From an uncultured bacterium (lineage in GTDB: Bacteria; Muiribacteriota; Ozemobacteria; Ozemobacterales; Ozemobacteraceae): a DNA stretch of 64,000 nucleotides. Position 1 is the first letter of the stretch. Each line of letters begins with the position of its first letter. Of the stretch, positions 42,700-52,406 are shown in pieces. Made by a program: the position numbers and the translations under genes. Below the pieces are notes generated by a model, which was not told the DNA's origin, ran no database searches, and was given only the letters and a program-made list of their open reading frames with translations. Location: positions 1 through 64,000 of the forward strand of contig ONIU01000013.1 of assembly GCA_900317935.1 (NCBI GenBank), in the 5' to 3' direction.

Positions 42700-43698
42700 T
42701 TAGTTTTGATTAGAAGCAGAGTTTTTGGCTAAGGTTTGAGCCTGTTTTCTTTGTTCTACTTCTGAAGTGTCAAAACGTATTTCATCTTCTAGCTTGGTAA
42801 AACCTTGTCCTAGAACCTGTCTTGCATCTGCAACTATTAGAAAGGCTTTGGGATCATATTCGTAGACCATTGTTCTTAACAGAGGTAATTCACCGCGTTT
42901 TATTGCGGTCATCAGGACATTTGTTTTCTTCCCGGAATAGATACCTATTCCTTCAAGAGCAGTTACGCCTCTTCTTAAGTCTTCAATGATGGCCCAGCCG
43001 ATAACATCTGGCTCTGAAGTAAAAATAAATACTGTTCTGAAATTGGATATTCCTTCTAGAACCATGTCTATTACTTTGCTTGAAACATATACATAGAGCA
43101 GACTATACATAGCTATATGCATGCCTTTAAAATAGGCGCATGCTAAGAGAACTACTGCATTTAAACATAGAGAGACATGAGCAATAGGAAGCTTGTATTT
43201 GAAGTGGACAATCTGCGTTATAATATCTGTTCCACCAGTAGTTCCACCAGTTTTAAAAATCATCCCCATAGATATTCCAGAAAAAATTCCCCCATATAAA
43301 GTCGTTAAGAACAAATCGTTTGTAAGTGGATTAACTGCAAAATGTTTTTCTATACTATCTAGAAATGATAAATATGGGGATATGCTTGAAAAATTATATG
43401 CACCCATCATTAAATCTGTTGCTACGGAAGAAACTACCGTTACATAAATGGTTTTCCAGGCTGTTTTTTTCCCTACCATTTTAACCTGCATGGCAACCAA
43501 TATAATATTGCCCAAGAGTATGGTTAAACCTATAGGAACCTGTTTTATTCCATATAAAATAGTTGCTATTCCAGTAAGGCCGACAGGAACAATATGATTT
43601 GGTGCTGTAAAAGCAGCAACACAATAACCTAAGAGCCAAGAACCAAAGGTCAAATAGAGAAAATCAAGAAAGCGAAGTGAATCTTTGGGCTTATCCAC
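42700..43698 (-). CDS. YitT family membrane protein
   Basis: 332 aa. Five to six transmembrane helices (for example FGSWLLGYCVAAFTAP, GLTILLGNIILVAMQ, HVSLCLNAVVLLACAYF) form the DUF161/YitT region. The glycine-rich GGTTGGTDIIT is typical of the family. The C-terminal ~80 residues are the cytoplasmic DUF2179 domain (GIGIYSGKKTNVLMTAIKRGELPLLRTMVYEYDPKAFLIVADA), often described as a nucleotide-like ACT-fold domain. The transported substrate is unknown. The first gene downstream on the same strand ends at the microprotein; the upstream neighbour is the scramblase-like gene, 26 nt away. Confidence 0.92.
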   Translation of the reverse strand: MDKPKDSLRFLDFLYLTFGSWLLGYCVAAFTAPNHIVPVGLTGIATILYGIKQVPIGLTILLGNIILVAMQVKMVGKKTAWKTIYVTVVSSVATDLMMGAYNFSSISPYLSFLDSIEKHFAVNPLTNDLFLTTLYGGIFSGISMGMIFKTGGTTGGTDIITQIVHFKYKLPIAHVSLCLNAVVLLACAYFKGMHIAMYSLLYVYVSSKVIDMVLEGISNFRTVFIFTSEPDVIGWAIIEDLRRGVTALEGIGIYSGKKTNVLMTAIKRGELPLLRTMVYEYDPKAFLIVADARQVLGQGFTKLEDEIRFDTSEVEQRKQAQTLAKNSASNQN

Positions 43699-43724
43699 GA
43701 TAGAGAACCTTTTTTATTAATTGC

Positions 43725-44309
43725 TTATTCGTGGAACCAGATATCGATAGCTAATGCAGAAGCTAAAGCAACCAGTGCCATGCTTGAATCTGGTGTTTCA
43801 GCAAGCATTTCTATATCATAATCATCGGCTGTTGTTAAGGCTTCACGTAAAAATCCACCATAACAATGGGTAATTTTGGCAATATCTTTTCCGCCGATAT
43901 CTTTGAGTTCAAAGTTTTTAAAATGCCAGTCGCCTTTAATAGAGGCAATAACCTGTTTTCGTTCGTCAAAAATTTCTATAAATGGTTTTAAAAACCAGGA
44001 ATTGGATTTTAGAATGCAAAGTGTGCGTCCTTCAGAGTTTTTAACAGTGAAAGTCGGCTTTATGAATGAAACTGGCTGATACATTTCCAGAATGTTGGTT
44101 CCTTCGCTAGAAACCATTTCTAGCTTAACAGGAAGCAATGATTTGTCTAAAAATGCTTTTGCTATCTTGAGTCCAATCCCGGTTTTTTCGTCAACAGCGG
44201 CCAGACCACAGCCTGATTCAGGATCTGAAATCATGTAGGATTCATTGACACTAGTAGCTCCAATGGCTTCGTGAATATGATATCTTCTCTTGTATGCTAT
44301 AGTGGCCAT
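43725..44309 (-). CDS. LURP-one/scramblase-like protein
   Basis: 194 aa of the LURP-one-related/phospholipid scramblase beta-barrel type. Characteristic strands run SYMISDPESGCGLAAVDEKTG, KLEMVSSEGTNILEMYQPVSF, FTVKNSEGRTLCILKSN and IEIFDERKQVIASIKGDWHFKNFEL. Then come IAKITHCYGGFLREALTTADDYDIEMLAE and a C-terminal hydrophobic helix (ALVALASALAIDIWFHE), also typical. In bacteria these proteins have no established function and eukaryotic scramblase activity should not be assumed. SD GGAG before ATG 44309. Confidence 0.85.
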   Translation of the reverse strand: MATIAYKRRYHIHEAIGATSVNESYMISDPESGCGLAAVDEKTGIGLKIAKAFLDKSLLPVKLEMVSSEGTNILEMYQPVSFIKPTFTVKNSEGRTLCILKSNSWFLKPFIEIFDERKQVIASIKGDWHFKNFELKDIGGKDIAKITHCYGGFLREALTTADDYDIEMLAETPDSSMALVALASALAIDIWFHE

Positions 44310-44324
44310 TGCTGTATGTTCTCC

Positions 44325-45185
44325 TTACCAGATTAAAGCGGTAGTATTGGCAGACCATTCAATTGGTTCAATTTTTAATCTTGTTGCATAGTCAAGTAAA
44401 TCACTGTAAACATCTGTATTAATAGCGGCTTTAATGTTTGCAGAAGTTACATCAGCACCTGGTTTAAGTCCAAGCTTTGCAAAATCTTTCTGCCAAGCAG
44501 CTTTCTGTTTTGCATCAGCATTTTGCCAAGCAGCTCTAATAAGATACCAGGTTAACTGGAAATCTTCTAAAGCGCTCTTCTCATCTTCTGTATATTTGGC
44601 AAAACCAGTTCTGATACGCATAGCTGTTGCATCAACTGTTAAGTCATTGGGCCATACAGGATTGCTTGGATTTGCAACAAAAGCTAAATATTCAGCTAAG
44701 GCTTCAACTGATTGTCTTGTTACTTTTACTTCTTTATTGCTAACAACGATTTTAGTAAGATTATCTTTTAATTTTTTATACTGAATAGCAGCTAAATCGT
44801 TCTGACCTTCTAAGGCTGCAACTGTAGCATCAAAATCTTTTTCGAGAAGCTGTCTTACTGGTTCTGCATCCTGGTTTGAAAGTTTATTCAAAGATTCTGC
44901 AAGCCCAACAACATCTAAGAAATCATTAAGCTGTTCTTCATCCATGTTTTTGCTTTCATCTATAATAGCTTTAACAAAAACTTGTTTTTGAGCAACAGTC
45001 ATTCTTGTTCCAACGACAAATTCCATAATTCTAATCTGGCAGTCAACTGATTTGCCTGTGATAACAGGATTGGTTTCACCAAAATATTTATCGTTAATGC
45101 CATTATTAATATCTGCTGAATAAACTGGAGCAAAGCAGGATAAAATAAAAGCTATAAAAAGGACCATTACGCTAAGCTTTTTCAT
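44325..45185 (-). CDS. Secreted alpha-helical protein of unknown function
   Basis: 286 aa. Signal peptide KKLSVMVLFIAFILSCFAPVYSA. The mature chain is mostly helical with an Asp/Glu/Lys/Ala-rich composition (EQLNDFLDVVGLAESLNKLSNQDAEPV, EYLAFVANPSNPVW, QNADAKQKAAWQKDFAKLGL). No Cys pair beyond one, no TPR pattern clear enough to call. SD GGAG 6-8 nt before ATG 45185. It starts 15 nt upstream of the scramblase-like gene and may form one transcript with it. Family not recognised. Confidence 0.7.
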   Translation of the reverse strand: MKKLSVMVLFIAFILSCFAPVYSADINNGINDKYFGETNPVITGKSVDCQIRIMEFVVGTRMTVAQKQVFVKAIIDESKNMDEEQLNDFLDVVGLAESLNKLSNQDAEPVRQLLEKDFDATVAALEGQNDLAAIQYKKLKDNLTKIVVSNKEVKVTRQSVEALAEYLAFVANPSNPVWPNDLTVDATAMRIRTGFAKYTEDEKSALEDFQLTWYLIRAAWQNADAKQKAAWQKDFAKLGLKPGADVTSANIKAAINTDVYSDLLDYATRLKIEPIEWSANTTALIW

Positions 45186-45320
45186 ATTTTCCCTCCGTTA
45201 ATATGATTATATAATATAGATTTTATGCAAAAATAGCAAGATTATAATTTAGAGAGAAAGTCTTTTTGCAAAGAATTAAAGCCTTAAAATCTTATCAACC
45301 AACAATAATAATAAACAAGG

Positions 45321-46127
45321 TTATTGGATATATAGCTCGGGTCTTAGAGAATAGTCTTTGGTGTCGAGGCTGTAGATAGTTACAAAACCAGAGGTGATTT
45401 GCCTGTTTGCTGGGTCAGACATTATGATAAAACCTGGGACGTCCCATTCACCAGATTTCTGAGATTTTTCAAAAAAATATTTTACTATTTTGGTAACATC
45501 AATAGAATTTCGTGTTCCGCTTTTCAAAACGCCTTTGCAGAAACATTCTGGCTCAAAGTCCCCGCCTTCATGCTGCCAGGGCATAGCAGATGTAGCATTA
45601 AACCAGGTGCAACCACTAGGAATTCTTTTTCTCTCCCTAAATATTTCATAGCCGGGAATAAAACTTTGTGTTAGTGGATAAACCACGACTGGTATTTCTA
45701 AATCAGATTTACGAGGTAGAGCTGAAATAAATAAGAATGCTTTTTGGGGCTTAAAAGTCAGATAATTAATTCCGTAATAATCCATAGCAGATTCTATTCG
45801 GAATCTGATTAGATATCTTAATGTGCTGGGACCACCCCATACACCGATTTCTCCGGTTTTGTCACCACCTGCATTTTTATTTGATTTATAAGCTCTATTG
45901 TCGGCATGAGGGTGACGAATAAAGGCATCGTAACCGCTTCTAACTGTGATTGTAGATTTAACAGATTTTTTCTGAGACCATTCAGGATTTACCTGAAAAA
46001 GGCACTTGGGGCACTTGTTTGTGTCTATGCCTATTCTGTATCTGCATCTTGGACAGGATGTCAGCGAAAATGCTGGCAGACAAAAGCAAATAACAAAAAG
46101 TGCTGTAAGAAAGGCTTTTCCTTTCAT
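45321..46127 (-). CDS. Secreted protein with zinc ribbon and DNRLRE-like domain
   Basis: 268 aa. Signal peptide (KAFLTALFVICFCLPAFS), then a zinc ribbon CPRCRYRIGIDTNKCPKC (about 24-41). The remainder resembles a DNRLRE/disaggregatase-related beta sandwich: a TITVRSGYDAFIRHP start, a RYLIRFRIESAM strand, SIDVTKIVKYFFEK and a final YSLRPELYIQ (SxxxRPxLxI signature). An exported zinc ribbon is uncommon. It starts 5 nt after the HEAT/TPR gene and is the last gene of that cluster. Confidence 0.62.
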   Translation of the reverse strand: MKGKAFLTALFVICFCLPAFSLTSCPRCRYRIGIDTNKCPKCLFQVNPEWSQKKSVKSTITVRSGYDAFIRHPHADNRAYKSNKNAGGDKTGEIGVWGGPSTLRYLIRFRIESAMDYYGINYLTFKPQKAFLFISALPRKSDLEIPVVVYPLTQSFIPGYEIFRERKRIPSGCTWFNATSAMPWQHEGGDFEPECFCKGVLKSGTRNSIDVTKIVKYFFEKSQKSGEWDVPGFIIMSDPANRQITSGFVTIYSLDTKDYSLRPELYIQ

Positions 46128-46132
46128 TTATA

Positions 46133-49048
46133 CTAATTGCCTTTTTGAGGAATTTTTATTGCCGGCGGAAGTTTTGACGCACTGGCAGATTCCATTTCTT
46201 TGTTTATCTTATTAAGCATTTTTACTGAATATGCTCCCTGCTGGCTAGTTGGACCTAATGCCTTGGCTATTTTTGTGAAAATGTCCGCAGCATCCTTGTA
46301 TGCTCGGCGTCGGTAGTAGACCATACCAAGGTTGAGTTTGAGAGTGTTGTCGTCAGGTGTTATGTTGGTAGCCATAACATAAGCTTTTGTTGCATCAATA
46401 AGTTTGCCGGATTTGTAATATAGATTTCCCAAAGCAGAGTAAACATAAGCTGCTCTTGGATTTATTCCAACAGCAATTTTAAGAAGTTCTTCTGCTTTCT
46501 TCATGTTTCCAAGACGCATTTGATTCATGCCTTCGTCAAAGTTCTTTTTGAATAAATCCTGTTTCTTTCTCAGTGCGGAAATTGCTTTTTCGGTTTTTCT
46601 GTATTCTTCTGGAGTCAATATCATTTCGAGGGAAGCTAGTGCGTCCCGGCCTACAATTGCGTCATCGTCTTTTAGAGCCTGCAATAAAGCACTCTTAGCT
46701 TGTACAGCATGCATTGTTCCTAATGCTCTTATTGCTGCTCTTCGTTCTTCAACATTGTCTTTTTTCTGGGAAATTTTAATAAATACCGGAATTATAGAAG
46801 CGTCTCCAATTACAGAGAGGGCTTCTATATAGGCGAGACGTGAATCAGGGTCTTTTTCTGTTTCAAAACGTTTTTTCAATTCGTCAAAGCATCTGACGTG
46901 AGGAATCTGAGATAAGGCTTTAATAATATGATTTTTAAGGTCTAATGTATCTTCATCCAATAAACGCAACAAATCAATAAAAGCTCTGTTTACATGCATT
47001 TCGCCAAGTATTCTGATAGCATGGAATTTTAGAGTCCAGGCTTCTCGTTGAAGCGTAGATATTAAAGCTGGTACTGCTCTGGGGTCATTAAGCTTTCCAA
47101 GAGCCTCAACTGCAGCGCATGCCATATCTTCATCATCATCTTCCAGAATTTCAGCTAGTGCAGGAACTGCAGAAGTGTCTCCAATATCTCCGAGTACCTG
47201 GGCTGCTGCTATTCTTGCAGGCCAATATTCATCCTTCAGATGGGCTTCTATTATATTTGAATCCTTTGATGTTCCAATCTGTCCCAGGCAAAGTATGGCT
47301 TGTCGTCTTACTTCTTCTTCGCTGCTTTCCAGCAATTTTAAAACACTTTGATGGGCTTCATTTTTAAATTTAAGCAGAACTCGACGAATCCAATAGTTTA
47401 TGTGTTCATCGTATTTCCCTAGAGCATCACAAAGAATTGGAACCATTGTTTTGGCACCCATTTGTTGGAAAATTGCACTGATACTTTCTAATACACGTCT
47501 TTTATCGGTTTTTAACAGTGCAAACAAATCATCAATGATATTTGTTCCATAATTGGATAAAGCTTTTTGAGTTGCATCTCTTATAGATTCTGAAGGATCT
47601 TCCAAAAGTTTATACAACAGCATTAATGAAGATGGCGACTGAATTTTTCCTATTGTTCTTATTATCCAATATCTTATTTCAAGATCATCAGATTCATTAA
47701 CAATAGTTGTAAGGTCTAAAAGTATATCTTCGCCATAAAGGCTTAATATTTCTGACGTAGTGTTACGAATAGTCCAGGATTTGTCTTTGAGCCTTTGCAT
47801 TAAAACAGGAGTTATGCCCTTAGGTTTAATTTCTCCTAATGCGCGTAAAGCCCAGTATTTCATGTCTTCATTTTCTGAAACAAGAACTTTTAGCAGAGGT
47901 TGAACGGCTAACTGTTCAAAGGCTGTTATTGCTTTTGAAGCGCTTTTTCTTACAACCCATGCCGGGTCAATAAATTTATCAATAATTTTTGGAATGGCTG
48001 CCGGTTCCCCAAAATCACTAAGAGCTTCTAACGCGGCCATTCTAATTTCAGAATCTGGGTCATTTAAAAATCTTAATATTTCGTTAAATGCACTCTTTTC
48101 ATGCATTTTCCCTAATATTTTAATAGACCAGAATCGTCTTTCTTTATCATCGCACTGAAGAGCAGCAACAAGAGGTGAAACTGCTTCATTGCCCATATCT
48201 GTAAGGGCTTGAGCGGCTAGATTTCTTCCCATCCAATATTCATTTGATAACGAATCCATAAGGTATGGTATAGAGTGGGTGCCAAAATCTTTTAGTATTT
48301 CATAGACTAGATCTCTAACCTGTTCTGATGGTTGAGACAGGGCTTCAAATAGTTTCGAGGCTATATTTGGGTCACCTATTTCTCTTAAGGCTCTTAACGC
48401 AGCTACTCTTACACCAGTATCACTGTCTTGGAGCTTGCTCAATAAGAGATTTGTGTAGCTTCTGTCTCTGAGATGTCCTAAACAGGTAATTGCCCAGAAT
48501 CTTATGTTAGAGTCTTTGTCGGATGTCGCGGCTTTGAGAGCTTCAACTGCTTGACGCCCCATTTTAGTTATAGCCATGGCGGCCCGGCTTCTAATTTTCC
48601 ATGAATTATCAGAAAAAAGCTTTATTAAAGCAGAAAGCTTATTTATAGGCTGCTTAGATAAACTTTTGGCGGCCATATTTGCAACTTCATCTTTTATGTC
48701 ATAGAGAAGGCTTACCAGGGCTTCAAATGCCAATTCATCATTTGTGCATCCGCATAATGCTCTTGCTGCTCTCAATCTTACGTCGGCAGACTTGTCTCTT
48801 GTAAGAGGAATAATCAATGAAGATAGATTTGGTGGTGAAATTTGGAATAAGGCTTCAATCGCGGCACATCGTATATCTCTTGAACGGTCGTTTAGAACGC
48901 GGCTTAAGGGCTCTGCGGCTTCTAAATATTTTAACTTTCCAAGTTCTCTGACTGCTCGCAATCTTTTGGTAATTAAGGTTGATCTTAAATCTGTAACTAA
49001 GTCTTCTATTTCATTTTCTATCTTTTTATCGGTCTTTCGTTCTGTCAT
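46133..49048 (-). CDS. HEAT-repeat protein with C-terminal TPRs
   Basis: 971 aa. Residues about 10-800 are some 25 HEAT/PBS-lyase-type repeats of ~31 residues. Examples are AVRELGKLKYLEAAEPLSRVL, DSNIRFWAITCLGHLRDRSY, AAQVLGDIGDTSAVPALAEIL and AVEALGKLNDPRAVPALIST. The end (about 845-950) has two or three TPRs (GMNQMRLGNMKKAEELLKIAV, VYSALGNLYYKSGKLIDATKAYV, LKLNLGMVYYRRRAYKDAADIF). No signal peptide or TM. It is a large solenoid for protein-protein contacts in the cytoplasm. The downstream neighbour is 5 nt away. The upstream neighbours are pilX-like and prfB, so a role in pilus or envelope assembly is possible. Confidence 0.9.
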   Translation of the reverse strand: MTERKTDKKIENEIEDLVTDLRSTLITKRLRAVRELGKLKYLEAAEPLSRVLNDRSRDIRCAAIEALFQISPPNLSSLIIPLTRDKSADVRLRAARALCGCTNDELAFEALVSLLYDIKDEVANMAAKSLSKQPINKLSALIKLFSDNSWKIRSRAAMAITKMGRQAVEALKAATSDKDSNIRFWAITCLGHLRDRSYTNLLLSKLQDSDTGVRVAALRALREIGDPNIASKLFEALSQPSEQVRDLVYEILKDFGTHSIPYLMDSLSNEYWMGRNLAAQALTDMGNEAVSPLVAALQCDDKERRFWSIKILGKMHEKSAFNEILRFLNDPDSEIRMAALEALSDFGEPAAIPKIIDKFIDPAWVVRKSASKAITAFEQLAVQPLLKVLVSENEDMKYWALRALGEIKPKGITPVLMQRLKDKSWTIRNTTSEILSLYGEDILLDLTTIVNESDDLEIRYWIIRTIGKIQSPSSLMLLYKLLEDPSESIRDATQKALSNYGTNIIDDLFALLKTDKRRVLESISAIFQQMGAKTMVPILCDALGKYDEHINYWIRRVLLKFKNEAHQSVLKLLESSEEEVRRQAILCLGQIGTSKDSNIIEAHLKDEYWPARIAAAQVLGDIGDTSAVPALAEILEDDDEDMACAAVEALGKLNDPRAVPALISTLQREAWTLKFHAIRILGEMHVNRAFIDLLRLLDEDTLDLKNHIIKALSQIPHVRCFDELKKRFETEKDPDSRLAYIEALSVIGDASIIPVFIKISQKKDNVEERRAAIRALGTMHAVQAKSALLQALKDDDAIVGRDALASLEMILTPEEYRKTEKAISALRKKQDLFKKNFDEGMNQMRLGNMKKAEELLKIAVGINPRAAYVYSALGNLYYKSGKLIDATKAYVMATNITPDDNTLKLNLGMVYYRRRAYKDAADIFTKIAKALGPTSQQGAYSVKMLNKINKEMESASASKLPPAIKIPQKGN

Positions 49049-49120
49049 TTAAAACCCCGTAACAAAAGAAATCAAAAATCTCTTTGTGAAATAATCATAT
49101 CTGAAATATTAAAGCAGACG

Positions 49121-50704
49121 TTATTGCCAGCACCTGATTTTAACACCTGTTATACTGTTTTTGGCATAAATAGCTGCTTCAACTTTTGCTTCTGTTAAAG
49201 AGCGGTCAATTTTAACGCCTCCGTTTAAAGCAACAAGTGATAAAAAGGCTTCACCACTATCGTGAATAACATTATCTGTAATGATAATATTACCAGTACA
49301 AACTATCATGCCTCTGCCATTTATTCTTCCGCCGATACGAACATTTCCGTCAACAAAAATGATGCCCCATACTGATGCCGGGGTGGAATAAGTACCTTGT
49401 AGAGTTAAGTCTTTTTCATGAAATTCATGACAATAATCTTTCGCGTTTTTCTTTATTCTTTCCAGTTGCATTGGTTGAAAAACATCCTGATTTTTAGCAA
49501 CATAATCAAATTTTGTTGTTACTGTATATGGGTCGGAGCTAGGGTAGGGTGTTTCTGTAATACCAAGAACGTAAGGCTTTAATTTTTGATAGTATTTAAT
49601 AATTTCGCCTTCGTAAGTTGTGTATTTGCTTAAGTATGGATCATGCAGTTGATTACTGCAAAAGAGATAGCCTATTTCAGGTCTGTGGTATGACTGAGTG
49701 GAATTATCTTCAAAGTAGTTGATTATATCATCAGCAGCAAAGAAGGGCATGTAAACATGAAGTCTGCCATTAGTTCTTACTTTGCCCCAAAGATATGGGT
49801 GCAGCTTGCTGACAGAAAAGTCTACGAAGTCTTTTATTTTAATATCGGAGATTTTCATACATAAATCTCTGATAACTTTTAGAGTCTGGACTCTGACGTC
49901 TCCTTCAAAACTAATGTTGCTTCCCATGTTGGGTTCCCAGAAGAATTCACTGTTCCCAGCATTTCCCATAGTGGTTTGGAAAGCTTCTTTTGTCTTTTTG
50001 GCTACGTCAAGAACCAGGTCATTAAGTTCTCTTATTACGCTCCAGTTTCTTAAACGGAATTCTCCTTCACGGAGATATTCATCTTTTTTATTGGTAACAA
50101 AAAGTGTGTAATGCTCTGCTGGAGGGGTAAGATCTGAGACTTTCAAATCTTTCATCAACTCTATTTTTCTTTGAGCACTGCGATAAACTCCTGTTGCTTC
50201 AAATCTTAAATTGGCTTCCCAGCCTCCTAATGATTTGTCGGCATAGGTTTCGCGGCTTTCTCTCTTATAGCAGTTTAAGCTTTGGGGAACATCAATATAT
50301 TCGTCAATATAACTTTTAAAAGGAGTGCTTCTAACATTGCCTACTTGAACTAATACTTCTGCTGTTCCGCCATCAACAAGCTCTCCATCAGTTATTTTAA
50401 CGCGCATTGAAAAATTTTCTGCTTTGTCTATGTCTAGTAAAGCCAAAACTTTCTCGTCGAATTGTCCTTCACTATCCATAAGCTTTTGAGAAAATACTTC
50501 TTTTACTTTTACTAAAGCTTTTTCTAACCCAGCTTCAGCTAGGTATAATGCTTGAATATTTTCACTGAGCTTAGTGGTTTGAGTGCGTTCCTGGGTAAGA
50601 TAATTGATGAGCATTATACCTAAAATATATAAAACAGCGACAATACCTATAAGCATAAGCATTGCGCTCCCTTTTTTATTATTACAAGATATTCTACTCA
50701 TCAT
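49121..50704 (-). CDS. PilX/GspK-like pilus-associated protein
   Basis: 527 aa. After CNNKKG a prepilin-type helix SAMLMLIGIVAVLYILGIMLINYL follows, with no Glu at mature position 5, as in PilX/GspK tip components. The helix continues QALYLAEAGLEKALVKV, the PilX N-terminal motif. The rest is a large beta-rich extracellular domain, including a C-terminal polymer-like beta segment (VWGIIFVDGNVRIGGRINGRG MIV) typical of the PilX C-terminal/DUF4900-type helix. Prepilin peptidase processing is likely. It follows prfB by 54 nt and precedes the HEAT gene on the same strand. Confidence 0.82.
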   Translation of the reverse strand: MMSRISCNNKKGSAMLMLIGIVAVLYILGIMLINYLTQERTQTTKLSENIQALYLAEAGLEKALVKVKEVFSQKLMDSEGQFDEKVLALLDIDKAENFSMRVKITDGELVDGGTAEVLVQVGNVRSTPFKSYIDEYIDVPQSLNCYKRESRETYADKSLGGWEANLRFEATGVYRSAQRKIELMKDLKVSDLTPPAEHYTLFVTNKKDEYLREGEFRLRNWSVIRELNDLVLDVAKKTKEAFQTTMGNAGNSEFFWEPNMGSNISFEGDVRVQTLKVIRDLCMKISDIKIKDFVDFSVSKLHPYLWGKVRTNGRLHVYMPFFAADDIINYFEDNSTQSYHRPEIGYLFCSNQLHDPYLSKYTTYEGEIIKYYQKLKPYVLGITETPYPSSDPYTVTTKFDYVAKNQDVFQPMQLERIKKNAKDYCHEFHEKDLTLQGTYSTPASVWGIIFVDGNVRIGGRINGRGMIVCTGNIIITDNVIHDSGEAFLSLVALNGGVKIDRSLTEAKVEAAIYAKNSITGVKIRCWQ

Positions 50705-50758
50705 ATAATAATCTTACCAATTTTAGCTTAATTAGACTAGTAGTTGATAAAATTTTTA

Positions 50759-51884
50759 TTATTCTTCATCGACTACATTTCTAGGCTTTTCGCCATTAGC
50801 ATGCCAGTTCAAATATGATTTTATGAATGGTTCCAATGCACCATCCATTACTTTCTGCACGTCAGAAGTATAATAACCTGTGCGAAGGTCTTTTACCATT
50901 GTGTAAGGGCAAAAAACATAGGATCTTATCTGGCTTCCCCAGGCAATAACTCTTTGGTCGCCTTGAATATTTTTAATTTCTTTTTTCTTGGCTTCTTGTT
51001 CTAATTCATAGAGCTTAGCTTTCAGCATGCCGAGAGCTACTTCTCTGTTTTGATGCTGGCTTCTTTCAATCTGACAAGAAACAACTATTCCTGTGGGAAT
51101 ATGGGTTATACGTACGGCTGAACTTGTTTTGTTTACGTGTTGTCCACCGGCACCGGAGCTTCTAAAGAAGTCTAGTTTGAGGTCATCTTCTTTAATTTCA
51201 ACATTTATGTCTGTTGGAAGAATAGGAAGAACATCTACTGCGCAGAAACTTGTGTGACGACGTTTATTGGCATCAAATGGAGAAATTCTTACCAAACGGT
51301 GAACGCCTTTTTCCCCTTTGAAATAGCCATAAGCATAGAGCCCTCTAATGCGCAATGTTGCTGAATTTATTCCATTTTCTTCTTCCTGGATATCCATTAC
51401 ATCGCATTGAAAACCAGCTTGTTCAGAATATCTGGTATACATTCTATATAACATCGATGCCCAATCGGTGGCTTCTGTTCCTCCGGCACCAGGTTTAATA
51501 GAAAGATATACGTCTGATTGGTCATAAGGTTCATTTAAGAATGTACCCAATTCCAAATCATCAATTGTTTTGTTTATATTGTCAAGCTGAGCAACCAGCT
51601 CGTTGAACATTGCCGGGTCTTCTGTTTCATACATTTCCATTAAATCAACATTATCTTTGAATTCCTTTTCTACGGATTCAAAGGTATCGCAGCATTTCTT
51701 TAATTCTGCTATTTTCTGATTAATAGATAATGCTTTGTTTCTGTCGTTCCAAAAATTAGGGTCTAAGGTAGAGGCTTCTAGTTCTCTGATTTGTTCTCGT
51801 TTTTCGGGTAAGTCAAAGATGACTCCCGATGCCGGAGAGACGTTCTTGAATACCTCTTATTTTTTCTGTTACTTCGTATTCCAT
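50759..51884 (-). CDS. prfB: Peptide chain release factor 2, programmed +1 frameshift
   Basis: It recognises UAA/UGA stop codons and triggers peptide release. The full gene starts at ATG 51884 (AGGAGA 9 nt upstream: MEYEVTEKIRGIQERLSGIGSHL). It meets an in-frame TGA at 51815-51813 within CTTTGAC and continues in the +1 frame as LDLPEKREQIRELEAS. The main frame has the class hallmarks SPF (anticodon-like, LVRISPFDANKRRHTSF) and GGQ (FFRSSGAGGQHVNKTSSAVR), 374 aa in total after shifting. A G-rich GGGAG precedes the shift site as a weak internal SD. An ATG-started frame of only 293 aa would miss the first 80 residues. Confidence 0.96.
51812..51818 (-). promoter_or_regulatory. prfB programmed frameshift site CTTTGAC
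   Basis: CTT slips +1 onto TTT/TTG when release factor 2 is low and the UGA is read slowly. This is the standard autoregulatory device of bacterial prfB. The upstream purine run GGGAG sits 5 nt before CTT. Confidence 0.92.
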
Positions 51885-51905
51885 TGTCTTTCTCCTGAAA
51901 TATAA

Positions 51906-52370
51906 TCAACGACTTATGCGAACTAGTCGTTTAATATTATCTGAATACCCTCCGTATTTACCTACAGATTCCATTTCTAGGACTAACGAAGAGTTTTCTA
52001 AATCTACAGATTCTATTTTAAACTCATTTATTCTATATTCGTATTTATCGTTTTTTCTGAAATCTTTATTTGGCGGAATAATAACATCGCCTGTGAATAC
52101 CGAATTTAAAAGATTTTTTTCTTCTTCCGGAGCTTTTTCTAATGCTAACATGGTGTCAGGACAATGACGCTGCATTGTTTTGATTTTAAGCATTAAATGT
52201 TCTATTCCGGAACGAGCCATAAAATATGCTTTACGATTGTTTAAAGTTTTTTCGTAGCGATTCCTGGAATTGGCCATTGACCAGGATAAAGAAACAATAT
52301 AACATCCCAGGCAGACTATTACGCATAATACTATAGCTAATGCCATTCCTTTTTTGTTATTTTGTTTCAT
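51906..52370 (-). CDS. Pseudopilin-like protein (PilX/GspK N-terminus type)
   Basis: 154 aa. KQNNKKG precedes a hydrophobic helix MALAIVLCVIVCLGCYIVSLSW; mature position 5 is Ile, not Glu. NNRKAYFMARSGIEHLMLKI matches the post-helix motif of PilX/GspK-like subunits (usually ALYxAExGxE). The C-terminal part is a small beta domain with ...VGKYGGYSDNIKRLVRISR. It starts 36 nt after the other pseudopilin and ends 21 nt before prfB. Probably a minor pilin of the type IV pilus. Confidence 0.8.
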   Translation of the reverse strand: MKQNNKKGMALAIVLCVIVCLGCYIVSLSWSMANSRNRYEKTLNNRKAYFMARSGIEHLMLKIKTMQRHCPDTMLALEKAPEEEKNLLNSVFTGDVIIPPNKDFRKNDKYEYRINEFKIESVDLENSSLVLEMESVGKYGGYSDNIKRLVRISR

Positions 52371-52406
52371 AATTTCATTGCTTGTTTTTCTTCAAAGAAT
52401 AAAGTG

